64,000 nt of DNA from CAWBOY01 sp963790585 (GTDB lineage: Bacteria > Planctomycetota > Planctomycetia > Gemmatales > Gemmataceae), in NCBI GenBank assembly GCA_963790585.1, contig CAWBOY010000002.1, positions 310,001 through 374,000 on the forward strand, read 5' to 3'. The notes beneath the pieces are model-generated. The model saw only the letters and a program-made list of their open reading frames with translations, ran no database searches and had not been told where the DNA came from. Position numbers and translations under genes: made by a program. Positions 38,546 through 47,470 of the stretch are shown piece by piece. Each line of letters opens with the position of its first letter. Position 1 is the first letter of the stretch.

Positions 38546-39385
38546 ATGTACAGCGTAGTGTTGATGGTGGCGCTGAGCGGCGCAGGTGACGCCCCGGCTC
38601 ATGGTGGTTTGTTCAAAGGCGGCAGCTGCTGCGGATCTTCTTGCTCCGGCTGCTCCGGCGCGGTCGTGGTTTACTCTGGCTGCAGCGGTTCCAGCTGCTC
38701 TGGCTGGAGCGGTAGTGGTTGCTGCGGTGGGTCTTCTTGCTGCGGCGGCGGCGGCCTCTTGGGCGGCCTGTTCAAAGGCCACAAGCACAAAGGCGGCTCG
38801 TGCTGCGGTGGTTATAGCTATGGCGGCTCATGCTGCGGTGGTTCTAGCTACGGCGGCGGCTGCTACGGTGGCGCGATCTACTCCGGCGGCGGCTGCTACG
38901 GCGGCGTCTCGTATTCGCCAGCCGGAGTTTCCTATCCCAGCGCTGGCATGCCTTATGCCGGCGGCGTGATGATGGACAGCTCCGTGATGGGCGCTCCGGT
39001 TTATCCTTCCTCAGTCGTTTCGCCCTCCTCTTACGAAGCGCCGGTTGTCTCTGATCCGATGAAAAAGGCGGAAGAAAAGAAGGCCGACGAGAAGAAGAAG
39101 GAAGAGAAGAAGCCTGACATGGTCAGCACCAAGGCGACCGTCGTCGTCAATCTGCCCGCCGACGCGGTCCTCATCGTCGATGGCCAGAAAACTCTGACGA
39201 CCTCCGCGCGCCGCGTTTTCACCTCCCCCGAACTCGAAAAAGGCCGCGACTACTATTACGACATGAAAGCCGAGTTCAAGCGTGATGGCAAACCAGTCGA
39301 AGTTAGCAAGCGGATCATCGTCCGCGCTGGCGCCGAAACGGCGGTAGATTTGAATGAAGCGACTGTGTCGACTGTCAAGAAGTAA
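38546..39385 (+). CDS. Gly/Cys-rich protein with C-terminal TIGR03000 domain
   Basis: 279 residues; AGGAG lies 11 bases upstream. Residues 1-110 are dominated by Gly, Cys, Ser and Tyr (repeats such as GGSCCGG, YGGGCYGG) and hold about thirty cysteines. A Lys/Glu-rich linker (KKAEEKKADEKKKEEKK) leads to the C-terminal beta domain TKATVVVNLPADAVLIVDGQ ... SPELEKGRDYYYDMKAEF, the planctomycete-specific TIGR03000 domain. No classical signal peptide is obvious. The cysteine-rich part suggests a cross-linked structural or wall-associated protein, but function is unknown. Confidence 0.88.
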   Translation: MYSVVLMVALSGAGDAPAHGGLFKGGSCCGSSCSGCSGAVVVYSGCSGSSCSGWSGSGCCGGSSCCGGGGLLGGLFKGHKHKGGSCCGGYSYGGSCCGGSSYGGGCYGGAIYSGGGCYGGVSYSPAGVSYPSAGMPYAGGVMMDSSVMGAPVYPSSVVSPSSYEAPVVSDPMKKAEEKKADEKKKEEKKPDMVSTKATVVVNLPADAVLIVDGQKTLTTSARRVFTSPELEKGRDYYYDMKAEFKRDGKPVEVSKRIIVRAGAETAVDLNEATVSTVKK

Positions 39386-39402
39386 TCATTTGCAATGATC
39401 AC

Positions 39403-39433
39403 ATTACCAGCTCCTCGTCCAGGAGCTGGTAAT
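39403..39433. terminator. Bidirectional hairpin between convergent genes
   Basis: ATTACCAGCTCCT (39403-39415) and AGGAGCTGGTAAT (39421-39433) form a perfect 13-bp stem with a five-base loop, between the TIGR03000 gene and the minus-strand amidohydrolase gene. There is no strong T tract on either side. Confidence 0.65.
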
Positions 39434-39442
39434 CCAGTTCTC

Positions 39443-40948
39443 TCACATGCCCACCGGCACGGTTGGCTCTTTTCCATCCTCTTCCCAAATCCAACCATAT
39501 TGCGTATTGCTCGGCTGTGGGTTGCGGCGATACTCCTCGCGCAGCAAACTCAGCTTGTCGGTCTTGATCGCCTTGCGCTTTTCCTTGGGATCGAGGCCAA
39601 AGAGCCGGGCGGAGTTCAGACCCAGGATCTGATCCTTCACGGCGTCGGTCAATTCGGGATACTTATACTTTTTGATGAACTCTTCCTTCATCACCATCTT
39701 GCGTAGCCGAACAATTTGGCTCTGTGGACTACCGTTCCAAATAGAATCTGTACCCCAGAGGATATGGTCGGGCCCGGCCACCTGTAGCATCTGCCCGAGC
39801 ATATGGAGGCATATGTCCGGCGCGGAGGACGACAGGATATTAAAGGTTCCACCCAGCTCGAAATAGACGTTCTTGATCTTCGGATTTTTCTTGAGGCTCC
39901 GAAGGATGTCACTCACCCACGGGATTTCTTGCGGGTCGGTCGATTCCGCATCGACCACCTTGTCGCCGGTGCCTTTGCCGATCCAGGAGGAGAAACCCTT
40001 GGTCGGGCCACGGTAGCCTGAGTGGTAAATGATGAAGTTGAGATCAGGAAAATCGAGAGCCGCCTTTTCGACGTCGAGCGGCCGACAGCCCTTTTCATTG
40101 AAGGCGCTCAAGGGCAGGCCTTTGTGGACACAGATGTTCTTGATGCCAAGCTTTTTCGTCCGCTCCCAAAAGGGGTAGGCAATCTTTTCATCGTCGAGGA
40201 ACCAGGCCTTTTCACCGAGTTCCGCACCTGTATACATCTTCCAGGCGTCGATCTTGAGAACTTTGACCTGGCGTTCCATCTCATCGAATTCTTTGGGGCC
40301 CAAGTTTGGCCGCAGCAACCCGTGCGATAGGAGGCGCTGCGAGCCGGCGAGGTCGTTGACATATTTGCGCGTCGCCACCATCTGATCGGGTGGCAGAGGA
40401 TTCTTGTCCCACTCGCGACTGGGTACGCCGCTGATGACGGCCATCGTCGTGTCGCTATCGCCGAACAGCTCTTTGACGTAGTGAACGCGATTGAGTTGTT
40501 CCAGGCTGCTTTCGAGTCCCTTGATGGAAGGCCGAATTAGTTGAAAGAACTGCACGATCGCCTTGCCATTGGTGGTGTCTTCGTACCATTTGCGGCTAAT
40601 ATCGACGTGATGGGTTTGTATGTCGAATATGAACTGGTCCTTGGGCCATTTTTCCTCGAACGCCTTGGGGTCGGCCACTTCTTCCGCGCCGACCGCGTAG
40701 ACCGGGCCAAACACCTGATTGAGCGCTGTCAGCGCGGCGGCCATTCCGGCACCAGTCCGCAGAAAGTTCCGGCGCGACAACCCCTGATTCTTGGCGGCGG
40801 CATCGCTCAGCGCCGTCAACCGGGCCTCGACTTCTTTGAGTTCAGGCGACTGCGGCGGAGGTATGAACTCTTCATTGGAGGCGATGCGCGTCGGGATCGG
40901 CGACGGCGCGTCGACAGTGGCGTCGAGATCACATTTGCGGATCCACAT
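39443..40948 (-). CDS. Amidohydrolase-2-family protein with internal Tat motif
   Basis: 501 residues. An unusual N-terminus (MWIRKCDLDATVDAPSPIPTRIASNEEFIPPPQ) precedes the twin-arginine motif LSRRNFLRTGAGMAAALTAL at about residues 57-76, so either the Tat signal is internal or the first 55 residues are retained in the cytoplasm. The amidohydrolase domain shows FDIQTHHVD, KMYTGAELG, ICVHKGLP, FIIYHSGYR and LWGTDSIW. The C-terminal NSARLFGLDP helix is typical of amidohydrolase-2 proteins. It may be a decarboxylase-like metal enzyme. It is upstream of two genes for small membrane proteins reading the same way. Confidence 0.8.
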   Translation of the reverse strand: MWIRKCDLDATVDAPSPIPTRIASNEEFIPPPQSPELKEVEARLTALSDAAAKNQGLSRRNFLRTGAGMAAALTALNQVFGPVYAVGAEEVADPKAFEEKWPKDQFIFDIQTHHVDISRKWYEDTTNGKAIVQFFQLIRPSIKGLESSLEQLNRVHYVKELFGDSDTTMAVISGVPSREWDKNPLPPDQMVATRKYVNDLAGSQRLLSHGLLRPNLGPKEFDEMERQVKVLKIDAWKMYTGAELGEKAWFLDDEKIAYPFWERTKKLGIKNICVHKGLPLSAFNEKGCRPLDVEKAALDFPDLNFIIYHSGYRGPTKGFSSWIGKGTGDKVVDAESTDPQEIPWVSDILRSLKKNPKIKNVYFELGGTFNILSSSAPDICLHMLGQMLQVAGPDHILWGTDSIWNGSPQSQIVRLRKMVMKEEFIKKYKYPELTDAVKDQILGLNSARLFGLDPKEKRKAIKTDKLSLLREEYRRNPQPSNTQYGWIWEEDGKEPTVPVGM

Positions 40949-40971
40949 GTGGCGGACTCCCGTACAGAATG

Positions 40972-41376
40972 TTAATGCGCATGCTCGCCGTGCCCGTGAG
41001 AACCGGTCGCCCCGCTTCCCGGCGGCTCGAACGCAATCTCACCCGGTCGACAATGCCAAATCCCTTGCAGCCAGCCTGAGAAGAGAGCCATCGCGACCAA
41101 ACCGCTTACTAGGACGAGCTGGTACCAGAAGTTCGGAACGCGACCCATGCCGCCGAGCGAAAAATCGTGCGGCGCAAGCTCAGACCAGACGAGGGCGACC
41201 ATTAGCATGAGCAAAACCAAGGGCAGCCACGCGCCGCGCTTCAACACGGGCCACATCTTGGTCCAATCGGCCGCGCAAAGCCAAAAGACGCACCATAAAG
41301 CGCCCGGAAGAAGAGCAAGAAGGATCGCCAATGTCTGTTCGAGCCACGGCGGTAGCCCAGCGTTCATAGGCAGCAT
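40972..41376 (-). CDS. Small membrane protein with His-rich C-terminus
   Basis: 134 residues with three hydrophobic helices and a C-terminal tail GSHGHGEHAH that may bind metal. It begins one base after the stop of the 41378-42544 gene, so the two are probably one transcript. A second ATG is four codons in. I do not recognise a family. Confidence 0.6.
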   Translation of the reverse strand: MLPMNAGLPPWLEQTLAILLALLPGALWCVFWLCAADWTKMWPVLKRGAWLPLVLLMLMVALVWSELAPHDFSLGGMGRVPNFWYQLVLVSGLVAMALFSGWLQGIWHCRPGEIAFEPPGSGATGSHGHGEHAH

Positions 41377-41377
41377 G

Positions 41378-42544
41378 TCACTGTCCCTCCGGTACGAAGA
41401 CTTCGGTTGGCAGAGCCTTTCTACGAAGCGTCGAGGCGATTAGCGCGAGAAAGGCGCCGAGGACGATCATGGCAAGCCCGCCGCCGATCACGCCGGCGTA
41501 CCAGCAGGCCCGGTAAACGGCGCCGGCGCCCGGCTTCGCCAATGTCAAATCGGCGCTGTAGGTAAAATTCTCGGAGAAGTTGTCGTCGAAATGCGTGGCA
41601 TCCATCAACTTCGGATATCGGACGGCCAGGCTCATCTGCACGGTTAAGGTTTTGCCTACCAGATCCGAATTCCCAGGGATGCCGACCTTGACCCAGAGCG
41701 CCTTGGTCGACGTGGAAGAGGATTTATTGTCAACCTGGATCGTCTGTGGCCAAACATCTGTTTGAGTCCGCGCCGTGAGTTTCCCTACCTGTAGCGCTGG
41801 CTCTGTTTTACAAGTGGCCGTCGCGCTCGCCTGGCCATTCCAGTAGCCTTTGACGCTGACGATTTTGTTTGGAAAATAGACATAGGCTTCATCGCCCGGC
41901 CCCGCGACATTCGGCACCCAACTGCTGTTGACGGGCCAATGATTGACGACGCTCAGCATGGGAGCAAGCAGCGAACTCAAGACACAGCCAAGCATGAGCA
42001 AGAGGACGAAATACGACGCCATGCCCGTCGCCGTCGACGGCGGCACCGCATCGGGGTCTGGCCGACTCTCCTCGGGAACCCAAATCTCGCCGTCCGCCTT
42101 CTTGCGCTCGCCGAGCGCCTGATTCGCCGCCAGGTTGCGATTCGGATTGTAGAGGCAGAACGCCAGGTGAGCGATCCAAACCATCCCGTAAAGAGCCGCA
42201 GCCAAATAGGCGGCCGCGGCAAGCGAAATGGCCTCGGCGGCCGCGAGAATTATCACCAAGGCCACGGGCACGATGCTGAGGAAAAAGATCAGCCAATGAC
42301 CATGACTGCGGCGCACCGCAACCATGTCGGGCTGATACAGACCGCAATCGGGACAGGGCTGAACGTCTATTTCGTTGGCGAGTGCCCGGACGACGGCTTT
42401 TTCGGCGTTGGCCACCGCCCGCTCGGGGCTAGTGCCCTGGCCGGCTTTTTTGCGCCGAAACAGGTAGCGATATTTGCAGGCGCAGCAGGCGCAGATATGT
42501 TCTTTCCAGACATTGAGTTCGACGGTTTGGGTGAAGTTGGCCAT
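41378..42544 (-). CDS. Zinc-ribbon membrane protein of unknown function
   Basis: About 388 residues from the ATG at 42544 (MANFTQTVELNVWKEHICACCACKYRYLF); an upstream ATG at 42625 is possible. Cysteine pairs (CACCACK, later QPCPDCGLY) suggest a zinc ribbon. Helices lie at about residues 85-130 and 175-200 (original spacing), followed by an extracytoplasmic beta-rich domain (YFPNKIVSVKGYWNG...) and a final helix. The layout suggests a membrane-anchored protein with a periplasmic domain. No family recognised. Confidence 0.6.
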   Translation of the reverse strand: MANFTQTVELNVWKEHICACCACKYRYLFRRKKAGQGTSPERAVANAEKAVVRALANEIDVQPCPDCGLYQPDMVAVRRSHGHWLIFFLSIVPVALVIILAAAEAISLAAAAYLAAALYGMVWIAHLAFCLYNPNRNLAANQALGERKKADGEIWVPEESRPDPDAVPPSTATGMASYFVLLLMLGCVLSSLLAPMLSVVNHWPVNSSWVPNVAGPGDEAYVYFPNKIVSVKGYWNGQASATATCKTEPALQVGKLTARTQTDVWPQTIQVDNKSSSTSTKALWVKVGIPGNSDLVGKTLTVQMSLAVRYPKLMDATHFDDNFSENFTYSADLTLAKPGAGAVYRACWYAGVIGGGLAMIVLGAFLALIASTLRRKALPTEVFVPEGQ

Positions 42545-42683
42545 GACGCTGATCCAGAAGGCTGAGGGTTCTTTGTTGGTAAAGATAAGCTCGTTTATCT
42601 TCAGAGAACCGTAGCGCTGCGTCAAGCGTGTTCACCGCTACCAGACGGGTATAACCGAAATCTCTTGTGGTAAGCCTAGGTTT

Positions 42684-42834
42684 CAGCCGCCCAAGGCGTT
42701 GCCCTGGGCTACGATATGCTGCCCTTTCGGGGCTTAATGCGGTCGATCGAGAACATTCATGCCATTTGGGGCGCCCGATCTTAAGCCCTGAAAGGGCGGC
42801 ATATCTTAGCCCAGGGCAACGCCCTGGGAGGCAG
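42684..42834. repeat. Large palindrome with GCCCAGGGCAACGCCCTGGG core
   Basis: The arms 42684-42737 and 42781-42834 are near-perfect reverse complements of about 54 bases. Each contains the GGCGTTGCCCTGGGCT / AGCCCAGGGCAACGCC motif, which is a common planctomycete repeat to my recollection. It occupies most of the 325-base gap between the zinc-ribbon gene and murB. Confidence 0.8.
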
Positions 42835-42869
42835 AGAACGATTTCACGCCCAGAGAATTTGGTTGCCCC

Positions 42870-43749
42870 CTACCAGACAACCATTTCTTGTTCTAATTCC
42901 AGATTGAACTTTTCCTGAACACGGCTGCGCATGAGATCGATCAAGCGCAACACGTCGCGGCTCGTGCCGTTCGGCGACACCACGATATAGTTCGCGTCGC
43001 GGTCACTGACTTCGGCGCAGCCAACACGAGTCCGCGCCAACCCGCCTTGCGCTAATAGGGCGGCCGCGCTCAAGCCGCGCGGATCCTTGAACACCCGGCT
43101 CGCTGACTGAAAGCTCAAGGGCATCGTCGACTTCCGCATGATCCACGCCTTCCGCATCCGCTTGACGATTGCGTCGATGCTGTCGGATTCGAGAGCGAAT
43201 TCGACGGTGAGCAGCACGGGATCATCGAGATTGCTGGCGCGGTCGGCGAAATGTAGCTCATCGCGCTCGCGCACCTGCAAGACGCCGCGACTGTCGAGAA
43301 CCTCGACCCGGCGCACGAATTGACCGATATCGCCGCGGTTGTCGCCGGCGTTGGTTCGGAGCGCGCCGCCGACCGTGCCGGGTATGCCGACCAGCGATTC
43401 CAGGCCAGCGAGCCCATGACGCGCCGATTCCGAGATCAGCGCTGACACCGTCGCCCCGGTTCCCGCTTTGACCCGTCGCCCTTCGACAGTCACGTTCGCA
43501 AAAAGCCTGCTCCGTAAGCCTCAAAACAACGCCCGGTACGCCTTCGTCGCGCACCAGCATATTGCAGCCGCTGCCCAGCACGCGCAGGGGTATCTCTTCC
43601 TGATAACAGCGCTGAACCAGGGCCGACAGTTCCTCGCGCGAACGCGGCTTGGCCAAGATCTCCGCCGGCCCGCCGACGCGCAGGTGCGTAAACGGCGCCA
43701 AAGGCTCGTTCCGCTTTATAATGGCCTCGAACTCGGCGAGCCTGACCAT
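42870..43749 (-). CDS. murB: UDP-N-acetylenolpyruvoylglucosamine reductase MurB (frameshifted)
   Basis: About 293 residues. The FAD domain reads FTHLRVGGPAEILAKPRSREEL, LGSGCNMLVRDEGVPGVVLRL. One extra T in the TTTTT run (minus strand) near 43500-43505 breaks the frame; removal joins LTEQAFANVTVEGRRVKAGTGA. Then LVGIPGTVGGALRTNAG, a glutamate in the EVSDRDANYIVV region and the C-terminal helix follow. The usual catalytic serine motif (SAGSxFKNP) reads SASRVFKDP here. The enzyme reduces UDP-GlcNAc-enolpyruvate in peptidoglycan synthesis, consistent with planctomycetes having peptidoglycan. Confidence 0.88.
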
Positions 43750-43992
43750 GATCGATTCCTCAAACTGATTGACCCATTGCTCATGATAGGACCAGCCCAG
43801 AAAAAGCGTCAATGCAAAGCAGCCAACGCCAACCTGCCGAGCCGACTGAGCCTGAAGTGTAAGCGAAGTCAGCGAAAGTAAAATTCGATGGCTCTCAAAT
43901 AATGAGGATAATGAATATCCGCATTAGATTTATTCGGCACGCCTCCTCCAGCGGTTCCTCGCCGCCCACCCGTCTACAATAAGGTGAGTCCC

Positions 43993-44682
43993 ATGACCTG
44001 CTGGAGCCAAGACATGAGCGCTGCCGCGCCCGATTCGCTCGCCGTCCTCGTCAGCGGCGGCCTGGATAGCGCCATCCTGCTTGGCGAGTCCCTGCGCTCT
44101 GCCAGCGCAGTTTACCCGCTCTATGTCCGTTGCGGCCTAACCTGGGAAGACGTCGAGCAGAGTTACCTGGAACGTTTCCTCAACGCGATCCATTCTCCGA
44201 CTCTGCGTCCGTTGCATGTTTTTCATATGCCCGTAAGCGATCTTTATAGTGACCATTGGAGCCAGACCGGTGTCGAGGTCCCAGGCTCCGAGACTGCAGA
44301 TGAAGCGGTCTTCCTACCCGGCCGAAACGTCCTGCTCCTGAGCAAGGCCCTGCTGTGGTGCCATCTCAACCAGGTTCCCAACCTCGCCCTGGCTCCGCTC
44401 GACGCCAACCCGTTTTCCGATGCCACGCCTGAATTCTTCGCCGCCTACACCGCAATCGTCAACCAGGCCGTCGGCGGCCATGTTTGCGTTCTTTTGCCCT
44501 ATCGCCACCTGCATAAATCCGACGTGTTGCGGCGCGGGCAAGGCCTGCCTCTCCAGTGGACTTTCTCCTGCATCCGCCCGCTCAACGGCCATCACTGCGG
44601 CGACTGCAACAAATGCGCGGAGCGGCAGCGCGCCTTCCGAGAGGCCAACCTGCCCGACCCGACCATCTACTCAAGGGAATGA
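43993..44682 (+). CDS. queC: 7-cyano-7-deazaguanine (preQ0) synthase
   Basis: 229 residues from ATG 43993 (AAGGTGAG upstream); ATG 44014 is an alternative. LVSGGLDSAIL is the PP-loop that activates carboxy-deazaguanine with ATP. FLPGRNVLLLSKALLWC is also typical. The C-terminal SCIRPLNGHHCGDCNKCAER holds the four-cysteine zinc site. The protein is somewhat diverged from classical QueC. It overlaps or abuts queD, forming part of the queuosine/deazapurine pathway; queE and queF are not in the window. Confidence 0.88.
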   Translation: MTCWSQDMSAAAPDSLAVLVSGGLDSAILLGESLRSASAVYPLYVRCGLTWEDVEQSYLERFLNAIHSPTLRPLHVFHMPVSDLYSDHWSQTGVEVPGSETADEAVFLPGRNVLLLSKALLWCHLNQVPNLALAPLDANPFSDATPEFFAAYTAIVNQAVGGHVCVLLPYRHLHKSDVLRRGQGLPLQWTFSCIRPLNGHHCGDCNKCAERQRAFREANLPDPTIYSRE

Positions 44683-44684
44683 TT

Positions 44685-45086
44685 ATGTATAACGTCGCGC
44701 GCGAAATCAGTTTTTGTTATGGCCATCGTTTGTTGGAATACAACGGCAAATGCAAGCACCTGCACGGCCACAACGGCCGAGCCGTCATCACTCTTATGGC
44801 CGACCAACTCGATTCCCTGGGCATGGTAATGGACTTCTCACGCTTGAAGCGCATCGTCGGCGGTTGGATCGATGAGACTCTTGACCACAAAATGATATTA
44901 CATAAGGACGATCCGGTATTGGGTTTTTTAAGGCAACAGGGCGAACCTGTATTCGTTCTTGATGTGAATCCCACGGCTGAGAATATCGCGCGTCTAATTT
45001 ATGATTACACAGTCGCTCAGGGTTTCCCCGTGGTTGAGGTGCGCCTGTGGGAAACGGATTCGTGTTATGCGGCGTATCGCTTGTAG
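44685..45086 (+). CDS. queD: 6-carboxy-tetrahydropterin synthase QueD
   Basis: 133 residues. ATG 44685 lies six bases after AAGGGA; an ATG at 44679 overlaps the queC stop. CYGHRL and HLHGHNG supply the zinc histidines, GKCKHLHGH includes the nucleophilic cysteine, LDHKMIL and VEVRLWETDSC the remaining catalytic residues. It makes 6-carboxy-tetrahydropterin from dihydroneopterin triphosphate. Its last codons lie inside a downstream palindrome. Confidence 0.92.
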   Translation: MYNVAREISFCYGHRLLEYNGKCKHLHGHNGRAVITLMADQLDSLGMVMDFSRLKRIVGGWIDETLDHKMILHKDDPVLGFLRQQGEPVFVLDVNPTAENIARLIYDYTVAQGFPVVEVRLWETDSCYAAYRL

Positions 45087-45126
45087 CCAAATCCGCCGGA
45101 ATGCGGCTACAAGCGATACGCCGCAT
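45067..45126. terminator. 22-bp perfect hairpin overlapping the 3' end of queD
   Basis: ATGCGGCGTATCGCTTGTAGCC (first 20 shown as ATGCGGCGTATCGCTTGTAG, 45067-45088) pairs exactly with 45105-45126. The left arm encodes the last residues (CYAAYRL) and stop of queD, so the hairpin uses coding sequence. It is followed by TCTGG rather than a T tract. Confidence 0.65.
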
Positions 45127-45163
45127 TCTGGCGAATGCCGCGGCAACATAAGTTTAGTATCTC

Positions 45164-45241
45164 AAAATTAAACGTGCCCGTCCCTTTATCGGCCCCCGTC
45201 CCTTTATCCGCCCCAAAATTAAACGTGCCCGTCCCTTTATC
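45164..45241 (+). repeat. Tandem 27-base repeats (CGTGCCCGTCCCTTTATC)
   Basis: Two identical 27-base copies (45164-45190 and 45215-45241) starting AAAATTAAACGTGCCCGTCC are separated by a partial copy. The core GTGCCCGTCCC also occurs in the MITE at 8798-10882. The 289-base region between queD and the EboB-like gene holds nothing else recognised. Confidence 0.7.
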
Positions 45242-45375
45242 CGCCCACGGCTCTGACTGTTTTACCGCATTGGTTATTGAGCGCGACGATGGCAAACATT
45301 CGCCGCCATTCAAAACGTTCAAACCCCTATGCAAACTCAAACATCTTTATCGATGTGTCAACGCATAACAATGCA

Positions 45376-46221
45376 CTAAACCGACACCAGCTTGCCATTT
45401 CGAGACGCAGTTATCTCGGGTTCCTGCCAGCGCTTTGACTGGCGGAAAAAAGCAAGCGGATTGTCATGAACGACCTTCCGAATGATCGCTTCGCCATGCC
45501 CGCGCCGCCTCATTTCTAAAATGAGTTCCGGCACGGCCAAGGGATCTGATTTCCCCCAGTCGCCCGCGGAATTGACCATGACCCGCTCCGTTCCGACCAT
45601 CTCGAGAATGTCCACCGCCCGCGCCGGCGTACACTTCGTCGTCGGATAGAGCGTCATGCCACACCAGAAGCCGCCCTCGAGCGCCAGCCGCACCGTATGC
45701 TCTTCGACGTGATCGACGCAGACCCGCTCCGGCTTGACGCGCCGATCGCCCTTGAGCATGTCAAGGATCATCCGCGTCCCCTTATATTTGTCCTCGAGAT
45801 GCGGCGTATGAATCAAAATCAGCTCATCCAACCGCATCGCCAGATCGAGATGCTCCTGAAAGACAGTCGCCTCATTCCGTGTATTCTTGTTCAACCCAAT
45901 CTCGCCAATGCCCAAAACATTCGACTTGTCGATATATTCCGGAATCAGCGCAATCACCTCGCGCGACAACTTCACATTTTCCGCTTCCTTGGCATTGATG
46001 CAAAGCCAGCTGTAATGCTTGATCCCAAACAGCGCCGCCCGCTTCGGCTCCACGTCCGTCAAATGATGAAAATAATCCCGAAACCCCTCCGCCGAGCCCC
46101 GATCAAAGCCCGCCCAAAAAGCAGGCTCCGAGACGGCGATACAACCGCATTGAGCCATGCGGTGGTAATCGTCGGTGACGCGGGAGATCATGTGGATGTG
46201 GGGGTCGATGTAGAATGGCAC
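45376..46221 (-). CDS. TatD-like metal hydrolase, EboB type
   Basis: 281 residues. Metal ligands are visible: DPHIHMISR (HxH), IGEIGLNK (glutamate), LILIHTPH and VCVDHVEEH (histidines), and VNSAGDWGKSDP (aspartate). PLAFFRQSKRW ends the domain. The MISRVTDDYHRMAQCGCIAVSEPAFWAGF start and the SAGDWGKSDPL motif resemble EboB of the ebo (eustigmatophyte/bacterial operon) cluster, which is linked to membrane translocation of small-molecule precursors. No other ebo genes lie in the window. The frame is intact. Confidence 0.75.
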   Translation of the reverse strand: MPFYIDPHIHMISRVTDDYHRMAQCGCIAVSEPAFWAGFDRGSAEGFRDYFHHLTDVEPKRAALFGIKHYSWLCINAKEAENVKLSREVIALIPEYIDKSNVLGIGEIGLNKNTRNEATVFQEHLDLAMRLDELILIHTPHLEDKYKGTRMILDMLKGDRRVKPERVCVDHVEEHTVRLALEGGFWCGMTLYPTTKCTPARAVDILEMVGTERVMVNSAGDWGKSDPLAVPELILEMRRRGHGEAIIRKVVHDNPLAFFRQSKRWQEPEITASRNGKLVSV

Positions 46222-46306
46222 GGCTGTAACTCCTAACTGATAAAAGGCTTACGTCGATGTATGCCCGAATTCCTGCATGGTTTAGCAAGAGTGAGTGCTG
46301 GATTGG

Positions 46307-46963
46307 CTATGCATCACACTGCACATCATCCCATGCCTCGATGCCATGCAACCACTCGAACGCGTATTGACGCTCATACAGCACACCGAACTTCAGGTCG
46401 CTGGGCAACAAGTGGGAGCCCTCGCGACGGGTCTGAAAGTAGCCACACCATAGGTTGTAGTGCCGGTCATCCTCTGCCAGCAGTGCTCCAAGTGGTCGCA
46501 GTTCGGCGGACGTCAAGAACGGCTCAATGTCCGACCCGAGGGCAGGGATGATCTCGTCAACCAGCCGCCGGGTGTCGCACTTGCGGGTCGGCAGCCCGAG
46601 CGCTTCGACCTTACCGATCACCCATAGCAGTGTCCATTCCGCCTCTTGATGCCACCGCAACCTATGCCACTCGTCTTGGGTAAGGGAAGCCGGATCGATA
46701 AGGAAGGCCTGCTCCTTCGGGCTGACGTGGTCCCAAACGCCCTGTCCTCGATACCACTCGATGACCGGATCGGGATCAACCTCGGAAGCGACGGCTACCA
46801 CTCCCTGAAGGATGATGGCCCGAGTGGCGATCTGGCGCGCGGTGAACGGACACGGCTCATCGTAACCGTCGATTGCAGGCGGGGTCGGAGCCGTCGAGAT
46901 CCCGAGAGCTCGCACCCATTCCTCTGTCGTAGGTTGCCGCAAAGGCTCACCGGCACGCGTCAT
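46307..46963 (-). CDS. DUF4272 protein
   Basis: 218 residues from the ATG at 46963; an upstream GTG 46987 is possible. The DUF4272 pattern is clear: FTARQIATRAIILQGVVAVAS, WDHVSPKEQAFLIDP, RLRWHQEAEWTLLWVIGKVEALGLP, and YERQYAFEWLHGIEAWDDVQCDA at the end. The domain is found in many bacteria, often near toxin immunity clusters, but has no established function. Confidence 0.75.
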   Translation of the reverse strand: MTRAGEPLRQPTTEEWVRALGISTAPTPPAIDGYDEPCPFTARQIATRAIILQGVVAVASEVDPDPVIEWYRGQGVWDHVSPKEQAFLIDPASLTQDEWHRLRWHQEAEWTLLWVIGKVEALGLPTRKCDTRRLVDEIIPALGSDIEPFLTSAELRPLGALLAEDDRHYNLWCGYFQTRREGSHLLPSDLKFGVLYERQYAFEWLHGIEAWDDVQCDA

Positions 46964-47240
46964 CCATCCGCCCTCTTCCACCGTCACGAGAAAGTCACGA
47001 ATTACATGGAAACCGTGAAGATTATGGTCATTTCTCCCCGTTCCAATTTCAAGCCGATTCGCCGTAAGTCCTTTATCGGTAAGAGATGTAGCGTCGGTTC
47101 CAGCACAATAAATCGTGCGGGTCGATGTTATAGGACATAGCAAAAAACTCCTTCGCGAAGCGTCTTCGCTGGCCCTTTTGGTTCACCTTATGATACCAAG
47201 CTGGGCACACCGGACATATCACCGAGCCGGATTTCGACCA

Positions 47241-47430
47241 ATAGATTGCATTGCGCCGCGACACACAGCAGACCTGCCGCTTTGCCCTACGCTTCTCCGA
47301 CTTCAGACCAACCGAAAATAGATTGCATTGCGCCCTCACACACACAACCTACCGACTTTGTGGTCTGCATCGTTCGCATGATACCATCGATAGGAGATAG
47401 ATTGCATTGCGCCGCGACACACACAACTGC
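47241..47430 (+). repeat. Three direct repeats at about 78-base spacing upstream of a RepA-like ATPase gene
   Basis: ATAGATTGCATTGCGCC occurs at 47241, 47318 and 47397, each followed by GCG or CTC and then ACACACA. Spacings are 77 and 79 bases. The intervening sequences are unrelated to each other. The repeats occupy the 507-base gap before the ATPase gene at 47471, where iterons or operators would be expected. The rest of that gap holds nothing I recognise. Confidence 0.7.
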
Positions 47431-47470
47431 ATCGCGCACCCGTCCCAAGACTGCTTTAGGAGCCCGATCC

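Noticed and set aside
47241..47430. Three direct repeats resembling a short CRISPR array
   Set aside because: The repeats have only about 17 identical bases, the spacers are about 60 bases long, no palindromic repeat is seen and no cas genes lie nearby.
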